From the NCBI GenBank assembly GCA_040905145.1, contig JBBDSC010000161.1, positions 1 to 64,000 on the forward strand: a stretch of 64,000 bases of DNA. The letters run 5' to 3'. Position 1 is the stretch's first letter; the number at the start of each line of letters is the position of its first letter. The DNA is from DATGMS01 sp040905145. Its GTDB lineage: Bacteria > Bacteroidota > Bacteroidia > Cytophagales > Cyclobacteriaceae. The translations under genes were made by a program, and so were the position numbers. Positions 43,004 to 52,615 of the stretch are shown in pieces. Below the pieces are notes generated by a model that saw only the letters and a program-made list of their open reading frames with translations, had not been told where the DNA came from and did no database searches.

Positions 43004-44644
43004 ATGCAAAAAAACAATTTTCTAACTATTCTCTTGTTCTTTCTTGGATCGTTCAGTATGCTGATGGCCCAGACCAATACCGGTGCAGGTTCCCGGTTGG
43101 AAATCATCCAGGCCGACCGCCTCTTGGGGGGAAAGGGATTTGAAAGATTGCTGGATGATGTGGTCCTGAAACATCAAAACTCCTTGATCTACTGCGATTC
43201 TGCCCATTTCTACAGTCAGGAAAATCTGGCCAAGCTTTTTGGAAATGTAAGGATAATGGATCAGAAAGACTCCGTGGAAACTTTCAGTACCTATGGGGAA
43301 TATGATGGAAACAGCCAAATTGCCAAATTGAGGAACGATGTGGTCTTTAAAAACAAGGAAACCACACTGTACACGGATTTCTTGGATTACAACCGCTCCA
43401 CAGGCGAGGCCAACTACTTCAATTCCGGAAGGGTCGTAGATAGTACCAATGTGCTTACCAGCGAAAAAGGCCTCTACGAAACCCTGCTCGAAAAAATCAC
43501 CTTTACCGATCTGGTCGTGTTGGTAAATCCAGATTACACCCTGAAATCCAACCTCCTTTTTTATAACACCAATTTAAGAACAGCTGAAACAAAAGGGATC
43601 ACTAATATCCAATCCAAAGAAGGCACTAAACTTAATGCCAAAAGAGGGAGTTTTTATAATACGGAAGCTAAGGTTTTCACCTTCTATGACGGGGATGTAG
43701 AAACAGAGAACAGTAAGATTTCCGCAGAAATTCTTTATTACGACGAAAAACAGCAATACTATGAGGCATTGGAAAATGTGAGCGTATTCAATAAAGAAAG
43801 GAACGTGGAAGTCTTTGGAGAAGAAGGAAAATATTGGGAAGACCGAAAATATTCCAAAGTGTATGGCAATGCTTTAGTGCGAAAATATTTTGAAAAAGAC
43901 ACGCTCTACATGATCGCGGATACCCTGATCTCCCAAGACAGCGAAGATGCCTCCAATAGGTACTTACAGGCGTTTTCCAATATGCGGATGATAAAATCAG
44001 ATATTGCCGGCAGGTCGGATTCGATGGTGTATATCTATTCGGATTCTACCATTTACCTTATTGGAGATCCTGTTATATGGAACAACAAGAGCCAGATTAC
44101 AGCGGATAGTATCCGATTCCTGATTGCCAACGAAGAAATAGACAAGGCTTATTTAAAGGAAAATACTTTTGCAGTAACCAAGGATACCATCTCAAATTAT
44201 AACCAAATCAGGGGCAGAAAAATGACAGGCTACTTTTTGGAGGGGCAGATGAGTAAATTAGATGTGGAAGGCAATGGAGAATCCTTGTACTTCGCCTTAG
44301 AAAACGACACCACCATACGTGGAGTAAACAAGTTGTTGTGTGGAAGGATTCTAATGCATTTTGAGGAAGGTCAGGTCAGCAGCATCAATCATACCATCAA
44401 GCCGGAAGCTACCTTTACCCCTCCCCATTTATTGGAGGAAGAGAATATGGCATTGAGCGGATTTGAATGGAGAGAGGAAGAACAACCTACTATGGCGATG
44501 ATCAATGACTGGAGAACGCCCAAAATAAGAAAAGAAAAAGAATTTAATTTTTTCAACGAACCAAATGTTCGGTTACCTTATCCTGACTCGGATGAAATAC
44601 TGAAAATCTTGAACAAAGGGGCCAATCCGGTACCCAAAGAGTAA
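43004..44644 (+). CDS. OstA/LptA-like organic solvent tolerance protein
   Basis: A 546-residue protein with a signal peptide (FLTILLFFLGSFSMLMAQ). A long series of OstA/LptA-type beta units follows (LEIIQADRLLGGKGFERLLD; LFGNVRIMDQKDSVETFS; FYDGDVETENSKISAEIL; YSKVYGNALVRKYFEKDT), with a less conserved C-terminal tail. LptA-like proteins bridge LPS between the membranes. This large OstA-like form is the Bacteroidota version; its LPS-transport role is a family inference. It is divergent from tilS. Confidence 0.85.
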   Translation: MQKNNFLTILLFFLGSFSMLMAQTNTGAGSRLEIIQADRLLGGKGFERLLDDVVLKHQNSLIYCDSAHFYSQENLAKLFGNVRIMDQKDSVETFSTYGEYDGNSQIAKLRNDVVFKNKETTLYTDFLDYNRSTGEANYFNSGRVVDSTNVLTSEKGLYETLLEKITFTDLVVLVNPDYTLKSNLLFYNTNLRTAETKGITNIQSKEGTKLNAKRGSFYNTEAKVFTFYDGDVETENSKISAEILYYDEKQQYYEALENVSVFNKERNVEVFGEEGKYWEDRKYSKVYGNALVRKYFEKDTLYMIADTLISQDSEDASNRYLQAFSNMRMIKSDIAGRSDSMVYIYSDSTIYLIGDPVIWNNKSQITADSIRFLIANEEIDKAYLKENTFAVTKDTISNYNQIRGRKMTGYFLEGQMSKLDVEGNGESLYFALENDTTIRGVNKLLCGRILMHFEEGQVSSINHTIKPEATFTPPHLLEEENMALSGFEWREEEQPTMAMINDWRTPKIRKEKEFNFFNEPNVRLPYPDSDEILKILNKGANPVPKE

Positions 44645-44835
44645 TTATTGGAGGATCAAAGATTACCATCCCTGTATCATCAGCAAAATTTAACGGATGA
44701 TTTAAAATAAAATTTTATACTGCTTAACATTTTTTAACCCTTAAACCTTTAAAAGTCGAAACCTTATCTGTATTTTTATAGTATATCTTAATAACGTTTA
44801 AAAACCATCTACAGGCTTATTGATAAACATTTTAC

Positions 44836-45549
44836 ATGAAACCAATTTTATCGCTGTTCATTATATTTTTCTTGCTTCTTCATTTAAATACTGAAGGTCA
44901 GGTGCGTGTGTTAAATGAAGCTGTGGAATTTAATGGCAAGATCAATACTTCACAAAGGAAATCCCTCATTCTTCAAAACGACTCCGATATAGCCAAAGAA
45001 TATATATTGAAATTTATGCGTGGAAATATTGCTTCCTCTCAAAATATTAAAATCTGTCTGGACAATACCTGCTTTGATCCTAAAAAGGATTTGGCAAAGG
45101 TTAATTTAAAATTGAAACCAGGGGAAATCTTCACGGATTTGTACCTTGAATTTGATTTAGGAATCACCGAGGCAAAGGGGACTTTTGACCTACATTTTGC
45201 CAATACAGAAAATCTTCGGGACGTTTTCATTATAGAAAGTGTTTATAATGTGGAAAATCCCAACAGTGATGGCAATGAAGTCCATCACAAAGACATCCAA
45301 TTAGGAAGTGTTTATCCCAATCCTAGTACCAGGATAGCACAATTGGATTATGAAATTAAAAACCCAAGAATAAACGCCAGGATAGTCATAAACAGCTTTA
45401 TTGGCAATCCCGTGTTCGACTTTAACCTTGATCCTAATCAGAAATCCATAGTAATTAATGTAACTGACCTTAATCCTGGAATATATTTTTATACATTAAT
45501 TGTGGACAACAAAAATATAGTCACCAAAAAGCTCGTTGTCAAAAGATAA
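44836..45549 (+). CDS. Secreted protein with a type A type IX sorting domain
   Basis: A 237-residue protein with a signal peptide (ILSLFIIFFLLLHLNTEGQ). A ~120-residue Ig-like N-terminal part carries a cysteine pair (KICLDNTCFDP). The C-terminal type A sorting domain (~154-237) shows LGSVYPNPSTRIAQLDYEI, then LNPGIYFYTLIVDN and a final KKLVVKR. The T9SS would move it to the cell surface or outside; PorT and PorD homologues of that system are encoded in this window. The 190-base leader has no clear promoter. It precedes the bamD operon by 73 bases. Confidence 0.88.
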   Translation: MKPILSLFIIFFLLLHLNTEGQVRVLNEAVEFNGKINTSQRKSLILQNDSDIAKEYILKFMRGNIASSQNIKICLDNTCFDPKKDLAKVNLKLKPGEIFTDLYLEFDLGITEAKGTFDLHFANTENLRDVFIIESVYNVENPNSDGNEVHHKDIQLGSVYPNPSTRIAQLDYEIKNPRINARIVINSFIGNPVFDFNLDPNQKSIVINVTDLNPGIYFYTLIVDNKNIVTKKLVVKR

Positions 45550-45577
45550 TCCCCCAAACGGCCAAGCGCGCATATTG

Positions 45578-45608
45578 TTTGATGGGGAATTTTAATCCCT
45601 TATATTTG
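45578..45608 (+). promoter_or_regulatory. Consensus Bacteroidota promoter of the bamD operon
   Basis: TTTG (45578-45581), a spacer of exactly 19 bases, then TATATTTG (45601-45608) match the TTTG-N19-TAnnTTTG consensus perfectly, 14 bases before the bamD ATG. This is the best promoter in the window. Confidence 0.85.
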
Positions 45609-45622
45609 CATTTTGAAAAAAG

Positions 45623-46555
45623 ATGAGAAAATTCGCTTTCCATATAATAGTATCAATTATCACCCTATCGCTTAGTTCATGTGGGGAATTCTACAAGTTG
45701 GAGAAAAGCACCAACTGGGATGAACTGTACGAAGCATCCAATAGGTATTACCAGAATGAAGATTACAACAAAGCTATCATTCTTTATGACAAGGTCCTAC
45801 CGGTAATCCGCGGTAGTGAAAAGTCAGAATTGGCAGAATTCAATTATGCTTATGCCCATTTCCAAACTAAAAGATATATTGAGGCTGCAGGTTATTTCAA
45901 AAGCTTTTATGACACCTACAATAGAAGCCCCATGGCCGAAGAAGCATTGTTTATGCATGCCTATTCATTATACCTGGATGCCCCGGATTATAACCTGGAC
46001 CAGAGAAGTAGCAAAGAGGCAGTGAATGCAATTCAGATGTTTATCAACAGGTTTCCAGACTCGGACTCCTACGAAAGGGCGATGGGGATGATAGATAACC
46101 TTCAAAAAAGATTTGAAGAGAAAGCTTATCGGGAGTCGAAAATGTATTACCGGCTCACAGAAGGTTTGTTTCCTGGCGATTTCTACAGGGCCTGCATCGT
46201 GAATTTTCAGAATTTCGCCAAAAATTATCCAGATAGCGAATACAATGAAGAGTTGGCTTTCCGATTGGTTGAAGTGAGCTATACCTATGCTGATAACAGC
46301 ATCTTTAGCAAAAAAGAAGAAAGATTGAACCAATCGCTTGAATTTGGCAATGATTTTATGAGAAAGTATCCAGAAAGTTCATTCACCAATAATGTCGGCA
46401 ATATTATCACACAAGCTAAATCCACTTTAGCTTCCCATAATAAGGTCAAGAAAGAATATGATGAAAGGTCAGCAGAGGCCAAAAGAGCAGCGGAAGAGGA
46501 GGAATCTAGAAACAGGGAAGCCACCGAGGCATTGAAAGAGGTAGAAAACAATTAG
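45623..46555 (+). CDS. bamD: Outer membrane assembly factor BamD
   Basis: A 310-residue outer-membrane lipoprotein of the BAM complex. The signal ends in SLSSCGEF (lipobox cysteine). TPR-like helical repeats follow (YYQNEDYNKAIILYDKVLP; SPMAEEALFMHAYSLYLDA; FINRFPDSDSYERAMGMID). The C-terminus is a charged coiled-coil tail (EEEESRNREATEALKEVE). The spacing of repeats and the Bacteroidota context support BamD. It is the first gene of the operon bamD-rpoZ-coaBC and has the perfect promoter at 45578-45608. Confidence 0.93.
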   Translation: MRKFAFHIIVSIITLSLSSCGEFYKLEKSTNWDELYEASNRYYQNEDYNKAIILYDKVLPVIRGSEKSELAEFNYAYAHFQTKRYIEAAGYFKSFYDTYNRSPMAEEALFMHAYSLYLDAPDYNLDQRSSKEAVNAIQMFINRFPDSDSYERAMGMIDNLQKRFEEKAYRESKMYYRLTEGLFPGDFYRACIVNFQNFAKNYPDSEYNEELAFRLVEVSYTYADNSIFSKKEERLNQSLEFGNDFMRKYPESSFTNNVGNIITQAKSTLASHNKVKKEYDERSAEAKRAAEEEESRNREATEALKEVENN

Positions 46556-46577
46556 AATATAAATAAAATATAATATA

Positions 46578-46892
46578 ATGGCAGTTAACCCGTCCATCGT
46601 CACAAGGGATTTAGATAAGATCGCAACTAAATCCGGCAATCTTTACGAATCACTTCACATCATTTCCCAAAGGGCAAAGCAGATTTCTTCTACCATGAAA
46701 GAAGATCTGAACAACAAGTTGTCAGAGTTTGCCTCTACTGTGGATAATTTAGAGGAAGTTTTTGAAAATAAAGAACAGATAGAAATTTCCAAGTTTTATG
46801 AAAGGATGCCTAAGCCAACTACATTGGCCATGGAAGAATTCATGGAAGATAAGATCATGTTCCGTCATCCAGAAGTAGAAAGCGAAGAATAA
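46578..46892 (+). CDS. rpoZ: RNA polymerase omega subunit, Bacteroidota type
   Basis: A 104-residue protein recognised by PSIVTRDLDKIATKSGNLYE and SISQRAKQIS-like motifs of the Bacteroidota RpoZ family. It binds the beta' subunit and aids polymerase assembly. It is tightly placed, 22 bases after bamD and 5 before coaBC, in the same operon. Confidence 0.9.
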   Translation: MAVNPSIVTRDLDKIATKSGNLYESLHIISQRAKQISSTMKEDLNNKLSEFASTVDNLEEVFENKEQIEISKFYERMPKPTTLAMEEFMEDKIMFRHPEVESEE

Positions 46893-46897
46893 AATTA

Positions 46898-48103
46898 ATG
46901 CTACTGCAGGGAAAGCGCATATTGCTTGGCATAACCGGTAGTATTGCTGCCTACAAGGCAGCACATTTAACCAGATTATTAGTCAAAGAAGGAGCAGAAG
47001 TACAGATTATTATGAGTACTTCTGCTCTTGACTTTATTACCCCCCTCACCCTAGCCACCCTCTCCAAAAAGCCGGTCTTATGTGAATTTCAAGATTCGAA
47101 AAACGGGGAATGGAACAATCATGTGGAACTGGGACTTTGGGCGGATCTTTTTTTAATTGCCCCCATTAGTGCCAATACCCTGGCCAAATTTGCCAATGGG
47201 TCCTGCGATAACCTGCTAACGGCCACCTACCTCTCTGCCAAATGTCCGGTAATGATTGCCCCGGCCATGGACCTGGACATGTACCAACATCCTTCTGTAA
47301 AAGTTAACCTGAGCAAGGTCAGTAAGTTTGGCAATATTATATTGGAAGCAGAAGAAGGCGAACTGGCAAGTGGGCTTTTGGGACAAGGCAGATTAATGGA
47401 ACCGGAACACATCCTTGAAAAAGTTTTGGCACATTTTGAGTCCGGGAACCATCTTTATGGAAAAAAGTTTTTAATCACGGCAGGGCCTACTTATGAGGCA
47501 ATAGATCCAGTTAGGTTTATTGGGAACCATTCCAGTGGAAAAATGGGTGTGGCCATTGCGGAAGAAGTGGCACGTAAAGGGGCTCATATTATTTTGGTCC
47601 TGGGACCAAGTTCCGTCGAGGCTTCCCATCCTAATATCAATACCATCAGGATCAACAGTGCCGCGGAGATGTATGAAACTGCCAGTTCATATCACCAAAA
47701 CATGGATTGTTGCATATTTGCCGCTGCAGTGGCCGATTATGCCCCCGTGCATCCTGCTAAAAAGAAAATCAAGAAGAAAACAGGGGAAATGAGCATTCCT
47801 TTAAAGAAGAACATAGACATTGCATGCACCTTGGGTGCTTTGAAAAAAGACCACCAGGTCCATATAGGATTTGCTCTCGAGACCCATGATGAAGAAATAA
47901 ACGCCAAAGAAAAGCTTGAAAAAAAGAACTTTGATATAATCGTGCTCAATTCATTGAAGGATGCAGGTGCAGGTTTTAAACATAACACCAACAAAGTCAC
48001 CTTTTTCTATAAAAATGGAGAAAAAGAAGTCTCTGAACTACTTCCTAAGAATCAAATTGCTGCTTTGATTGTTGAGAATATCAAAAAAGTCCTTAAGCAA
48101 TAA
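46898..48103 (+). CDS. coaBC: Bifunctional phosphopantothenoylcysteine decarboxylase/synthetase
   Basis: A 401-residue two-domain enzyme of CoA synthesis. The N-terminal flavoprotein decarboxylase (about 1-180) shows GSIAAYKAAHLTRLL, the His-containing NHVELGLWADL and PAMDLDMYQHPSV. The C-terminal CTP-dependent ligase (about 185-401) starts GPTYEAIDPVRFIGNHSSGK. The residue in the ELASGLLGQGRL loop is Ser where E. coli Dfp has its active-site Cys (LACG), so the Bacteroidota form differs here. It takes 4-phosphopantothenate onward; pantoate comes from panB at 27318. It follows rpoZ by five bases. Confidence 0.94.
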   Translation: MLLQGKRILLGITGSIAAYKAAHLTRLLVKEGAEVQIIMSTSALDFITPLTLATLSKKPVLCEFQDSKNGEWNNHVELGLWADLFLIAPISANTLAKFANGSCDNLLTATYLSAKCPVMIAPAMDLDMYQHPSVKVNLSKVSKFGNIILEAEEGELASGLLGQGRLMEPEHILEKVLAHFESGNHLYGKKFLITAGPTYEAIDPVRFIGNHSSGKMGVAIAEEVARKGAHIILVLGPSSVEASHPNINTIRINSAAEMYETASSYHQNMDCCIFAAAVADYAPVHPAKKKIKKKTGEMSIPLKKNIDIACTLGALKKDHQVHIGFALETHDEEINAKEKLEKKNFDIIVLNSLKDAGAGFKHNTNKVTFFYKNGEKEVSELLPKNQIAALIVENIKKVLKQ

Positions 48104-48266
48104 TGGATTGCACATTATTCCTTATCTTTAACATCAATGAACATTCTCAATTAATCCTCATGGGACTGCTTTAGAAAGAAAGATCTGCGATATTTAACCT
48201 AAGACAAAAGCAGATTTCCCTCTGTTTGGGGCAGATTCAGGACAAGTAAGGACCAATTCCCAGCCT

Positions 48267-49166
48267 ATGAAAACCATTTGTTTTATATTCTTTGCTTTCC
48301 TGGCCAGCACTGTTTCAGCCCAACAGCTTAATTTTACCGTTACCATTAACAGTGACCGGGCCAATACGCAGGAAAGGGATATTTTTGAAAACATGAAGGC
48401 ATCTTTCGAACAATTTCTAAATGGCAGAAACTGGATAGAGGACGAATTCAGCCCCGAGGAAAGGATCAAAGGAAATCTCCTGATTACGATCAATGAAATG
48501 CCCAAAGTGGGCCTTTTTAATGCTACCGTTCAAGTTCAAACCGTGCGCCCAATATATGGTTCCAACTACGAGAGCATCCTCCTTAATTTTGCCGACAGGA
48601 ATTGGACCTTTGAATATGTAGAATCTCAACCCTTGGAATTCAACAGGTTTAGCTTTATCGACAATATTTCCTCTTTATTGGCTTTCTATGCTTATGTTGC
48701 TATCGGCATTGATTATGATTCTTTTTCCTTAAGGGGAGGGGATTCCTCCTTCGAAGTTGTCAATAATATTGTATTGAATGCCCAGCGGTCCTCCAGGCCG
48801 GGATGGAGCCAAAATCCATCGGACAGAAGGAACCGATATTGGCTCGCCAATGACTTGTATGGTTCCCAGGTCATGGTCTCCATAAGAGATGCCTACTACC
48901 TTTATCACAGACGGGGCATGGACCTTCTTGCCACTAAACCCGAAGAGGCCTACGGGAACATTGTAGAGGCTCTAAAAAAGGTTTCAGAAGCAAATAAATC
49001 CCAGCCAAACAGTATCCTGGCCATTACGTTTATGGATGCTAAATCTGATGAAATCAGCAAAATCCTTAAAAACGCCTCCCTGGAAATAAGGACGGAAGCA
49101 GTGGAGTTGCTTCTACAATTAGATCCCAACAATTCGAGAAAATACAATGAAATCCTTAAAGGCTAA
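48267..49166 (+). CDS. PorD-like type IX secretion protein (DUF4835)
   Basis: A 299-residue protein with a signal peptide (TICFIFFAFLASTVSAQQ) and the DUF4835 pattern: LNFTVTINSDRANTQERDIF, QTVRPIYGSNYESILLNF, FIDNISSLLAFYAYVAIGID and a helical C-terminus (SQPNSILAITFMDAKSDEIS). I associate this family with the T9SS component PorD; the assignment is from memory and its exact role is not known. It lies between coaBC and recN, a gene order usual for the phylum. The 163-base gap upstream suggests it may have a promoter of its own. Confidence 0.85.
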   Translation: MKTICFIFFAFLASTVSAQQLNFTVTINSDRANTQERDIFENMKASFEQFLNGRNWIEDEFSPEERIKGNLLITINEMPKVGLFNATVQVQTVRPIYGSNYESILLNFADRNWTFEYVESQPLEFNRFSFIDNISSLLAFYAYVAIGIDYDSFSLRGGDSSFEVVNNIVLNAQRSSRPGWSQNPSDRRNRYWLANDLYGSQVMVSIRDAYYLYHRRGMDLLATKPEEAYGNIVEALKKVSEANKSQPNSILAITFMDAKSDEISKILKNASLEIRTEAVELLLQLDPNNSRKYNEILKG

Positions 49167-49215
49167 GAAGATATTTCTCCAGGTTTCGATCAGATTACCT
49201 TAACCGATTTAACCT

Positions 49216-50868
49216 ATGCTAAAAAACCTAAGCATTTCCAATTATGCGCTTATAGAAACTTTGGAAATGGAACCCTCCAAAGCCCTGAATATAATCACCG
49301 GTGAAACAGGTGCCGGTAAATCCATCATGCTCGGCGCAGTGGGTCTTTTACTGGGAAATAGGGCAGATACCAAAGCTTTATTCGATGAAAACAAAAAATG
49401 TATCATTGAGGGGCTTTTTAACATCAGCTCTTATGGGTTGGAATCATTTTTTGATGCTGAAGATCTTGATTTTGAGCCACAATGCATCATAAGAAGGGAA
49501 ATATTGCCTTCAGGTAAATCCCGGGCTTTTATCAATGACTCCCCCGTAAAGTTGGAAACCCTGAAAATACTGGCCAAATCATTGGTAGATATCCATTCTC
49601 AGCACGACACTTTACTTTTAGGCGCTTCCGATTATCAATTGAACCTCATTGATGCTTTTGCTGAAAGTGATGCTGAGTTCAACGCCTTTTCCGCGGAATA
49701 CAAGCATTTCCGAAAGGCAAAAAAAGCACATGACCAACTGTCCAAAGAAGCCTTTGAGTTAAAAAAGGAAGCAGACTATAACAAATTCCAACTTGAAGAA
49801 CTTTCTGTCATTAAGCTGATAAAAGGTGAACAGATAGAATTGGAAGAACAACAGGAAATACTTGATAATGCCGAAGAGATAAAAGCCAAGATCAATGAAG
49901 CCCTTCATCATCTGAACGCAGAACAATTTGGTGCGATGATCCTGTTCAGCCAGGTCCATCAAAACCTGAACCAGCTTTCCCGGTATGGGCAAAAATTCAC
50001 AGAACTTAAGGATCGGTTCAACAGCATTTTAATAGAAATAACGGATATTTCTGCAACTTTGGAAGACGAAGACCGTGGGCTGGAAGTTGACTACGAAAAA
50101 TTGAACATAGTGAGGGAAAGGTTGAGCAAAATCTATCAACTACAACAAAAACATGGTGTAGATACGGTAGCAGCTTTAATGCAAATAGAATCCGACCTTT
50201 CGGATAAGGTTTTTCAGATTGATCACTTGGATGAGAAAATGGAAGAACTACGGCTCGAAATGGAAGCTGCATGGGAGGATTTGCATAAAAAAGGAACTCT
50301 GTTGTCTGAGAAAAGAACGGCATCTTTTGAAACCTTCAGCAGAAACATCACCAAATTACTGGCTCAATTGGGCATGGAAAATGCGGTTATTCAAGTGGAA
50401 AGAAAAGCAATGGATCCAATCAATTCTGGATTGGATGAAATAGAAATATTGTTTTCTGCCAACAAGGGGGTCAAACCTCAACCTATTCGCCAAATTGCTT
50501 CAGGGGGTGAATTTTCCAGGTTAATGTTTGCTATTAAGTATATCATGGCCGATAAGATGGCACTTCCCACATTGATCTTTGACGAAATTGATAGCGGGAT
50601 ATCAGGGGAAGTAGCCTTTAAAATGGTCAGCATGATGCAGGAAATAGCCAAAAATCACCAGGTTATCTGTATTAGCCACTTGCCCCAAGTAGCCGCAAAG
50701 GGAGAAAAGCATTATTTTGTTTATAAGGATAACAGTACAGAAAGGACCATCAGTAAAATCCGTTTGCTGTCCCAGCAAGAAAGGGAGACAGAAATTGCCA
50801 AAATGCTTGCTGGATCAAATCCTTCAGCCACGGCATTTGAAAGTGCCCGGGAGCTTTTAAATCAATAA
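49216..50868 (+). CDS. recN: DNA repair protein RecN
   Basis: A 550-residue SMC-like ATPase in double-strand-break repair. It has Walker A GETGAGKS (29-36), a central coiled coil (~150-350), the ABC signature SGGEFSRLMFAIK and Walker B TLIFDEIDSGISG. The start LKNLSISNYALIETLEME is the family's. It follows porD by 49 bases and may be its operon partner. The length is normal. Confidence 0.96.
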   Translation: MLKNLSISNYALIETLEMEPSKALNIITGETGAGKSIMLGAVGLLLGNRADTKALFDENKKCIIEGLFNISSYGLESFFDAEDLDFEPQCIIRREILPSGKSRAFINDSPVKLETLKILAKSLVDIHSQHDTLLLGASDYQLNLIDAFAESDAEFNAFSAEYKHFRKAKKAHDQLSKEAFELKKEADYNKFQLEELSVIKLIKGEQIELEEQQEILDNAEEIKAKINEALHHLNAEQFGAMILFSQVHQNLNQLSRYGQKFTELKDRFNSILIEITDISATLEDEDRGLEVDYEKLNIVRERLSKIYQLQQKHGVDTVAALMQIESDLSDKVFQIDHLDEKMEELRLEMEAAWEDLHKKGTLLSEKRTASFETFSRNITKLLAQLGMENAVIQVERKAMDPINSGLDEIEILFSANKGVKPQPIRQIASGGEFSRLMFAIKYIMADKMALPTLIFDEIDSGISGEVAFKMVSMMQEIAKNHQVICISHLPQVAAKGEKHYFVYKDNSTERTISKIRLLSQQERETEIAKMLAGSNPSATAFESARELLNQ

Positions 50869-50958
50869 AAATTGAATGTTTCTATTCTTTCTGTAGGATT
50901 AAACTAAAAACCCTTATTTTTATGCGCATAAATTTGAACCAATATAAAAAGATATAGT

Positions 50959-51777
50959 ATGTCCAATAATTTATTAACCGGGAAAAGAGGCATTATTACA
51001 GGTGCTTTGGATGAAAACTCAATAGCTTGGCAGACAGCACTAAAAGCCAAAGAAGAAGGTGCCAAATTTGTCTTGACCAATGCTCCTATTGCCATGAGGA
51101 TGGGAGCCATTCAGGATTTAGCAAAAGAATGTGAAACAATCGTTATTCCTGCAGATGCCACCTCATTGGAAGACATAGAAAAACTTTATGATGAAGCCAA
51201 AGAGTTTTTAGGTGGCAACTTCGACTTCATCCTTCATTCCATTGGAATGTCGCCTAATGTAAGAAAAGGGCGCCCCTACGGGGACCTTAATTATGAATGG
51301 GTGCAAAAGACCTATGATGTATCGGCCACCTCTTTCCATAAGATGATGCAGGTAGCAGAAAAGAAAGATGTCATTAATGAGTGGGGATCTGTAGTCGGCC
51401 TCTCCTATATAGCTTCTCAACGGGTATTTCCATTCTATAATGATATGGGAGAAGCAAAAGCTTTATTAGAAAGTATCGCCAGAAGCTACGGTTATCGGTA
51501 TGGAAAGCATAAAAAAGTGAGGGTAAATACCATATCCCAATCTCCAACCAAAACTACAGCCGGAACGGGTATCGATGGATTTAACGCCTTCTATAATTTT
51601 TCAGATTCCATGTCTCCCTTGGGCAATGCTTCCGCTGAATCCTGTGCAAACTTTATAGTGTCCCTCTTCTCCGATTATACCAGAATGGTAACGATGCAGA
51701 ACCTTTTCCATGATGGGGGCTATTCTTTTACCGGGATTTCCGAAGAAATCATTGAGCGATATAGTGATAAAAAATAG
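50959..51777 (+). CDS. fabI: Enoyl-[acyl-carrier-protein] reductase (NADH), FabI type
   Basis: A 272-residue SDR that reduces enoyl-ACP in fatty-acid elongation. The N-terminus carries the FabI signature GALDENSIAWQTALKAKEEG. The catalytic Tyr160 and Lys167 are spaced Y-x6-K (FYNDMGEAKA), the FabI pattern. HSIGMSPNVRKGRPYGD and the late SSAESCANFIV-like region are also family-typical. It is alone, 90 bases after recN, and ends at the terminator 51778-51808. Confidence 0.95.
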   Translation: MSNNLLTGKRGIITGALDENSIAWQTALKAKEEGAKFVLTNAPIAMRMGAIQDLAKECETIVIPADATSLEDIEKLYDEAKEFLGGNFDFILHSIGMSPNVRKGRPYGDLNYEWVQKTYDVSATSFHKMMQVAEKKDVINEWGSVVGLSYIASQRVFPFYNDMGEAKALLESIARSYGYRYGKHKKVRVNTISQSPTKTTAGTGIDGFNAFYNFSDSMSPLGNASAESCANFIVSLFSDYTRMVTMQNLFHDGGYSFTGISEEIIERYSDKK

Positions 51778-51808
51778 CACAAAAGCCCCAGAATCCGGGG
51801 CTTTTGTG
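51778..51808. terminator. Bidirectional intrinsic terminator
   Basis: Exact 12-bp stem CACAAAAGCCCC / GGGGCTTTTGTG with a 7-base loop, starting at the base after the fabI stop and lying between fabI and the convergent TPR gene. Confidence 0.88.
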
Positions 51809-51881
51809 ATGGTCCTCCATCTTTCATCGGAGGGATGATTTGGAAACCTTCTGATTCACCTGCTCGCCACCAAAAGCTCCT

Positions 51882-52382
51882 TTATTCCAAAGGCTGGTGC
51901 AGCTTGTGCCTATCTTCTTTGGGGCGGGGTGTCAAATGATGCTTTTCTATGGTTCTAAAACAAGCATTCCACCGCAATTTAGCGTCATTATTGTCAGCTG
52001 GTCTTAACGAATCAGCTCTTTCAAATGCTTCCATAGCATCCTTCAGCCATTCGTAAGCATCATGTTTGCTGTCGGGGAATTCCCGTAATAAAGCTGCTTT
52101 CCCCTCCCTTTCAAGAATAATACCAGAATAGTATTCACGCTTATAATCATCCTTTAATTGGGACCTGAGAGAATTGGCTTCCTGGATTGTGGTTCCTTTG
52201 TTGAACTGATCGGTCAGTGTCAGGATGAGCGATACCAAAGCTTCCTGATTCCCAGGATCAATGGTCAGAATGTCACGGCAAATACTTTCAGCTTCTGCAG
52301 GATCATTTAATAACCTATAGCGGTCCACTTTCTCAAGAGCTCTTGGAATGGCTTCTTTGTTAATGGTTTTGAGTTCAGACAT
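51882..52382 (-). CDS. TPR-like soluble protein
   Basis: A 166-residue, helical, charged protein without signal or membrane segment. It has a tetratricopeptide-like unit (DPAEAESICRDILTIDPGNQ, then ALVSLILTLTDQF) and a second helical hairpin (AYEWLKDAMEAFERADSLRP). The ATG at 52382 (MSELKTINKEAIP) is preferred; a further 37 upstream codons would start with an unlikely hydrophobic arm. No enzymatic motif. It ends ~75 bases from the fabI terminator, and a 233-base gap separates it from the divergent APC permease. Confidence 0.75.
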   Translation of the reverse strand: MSELKTINKEAIPRALEKVDRYRLLNDPAEAESICRDILTIDPGNQEALVSLILTLTDQFNKGTTIQEANSLRSQLKDDYKREYYSGIILEREGKAALLREFPDSKHDAYEWLKDAMEAFERADSLRPADNNDAKLRWNACFRTIEKHHLTPRPKEDRHKLHQPLE

Positions 52383-52615
52383 GGCCTTTAATTTTGCTTT
52401 ATAATCAATACAAGTTAACATTCCGCATGCCAATATCCAAGTCCAACCTTTTTGGAACAAACAAGACCAAAATAGCTCCACAAAAATCGCCACTTTATTT
52501 AATAATTTTAGTATTAATCAATTTAAGTTCTAATTTAGTGCTTTCGTAAAAAAGATATTTACCTAATCAGCATTGAATATTCACAAAGGACTCCCAAAAT
52601 AAAGCAAAATCCGGT

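Noticed and set aside
42955..43107. A longer tilS starting at 43107
   Set aside because: The 51 extra codons do not resemble TilS and would run through the divergent OstA-like gene's start region; ATG 42954 gives the usual N-terminus.
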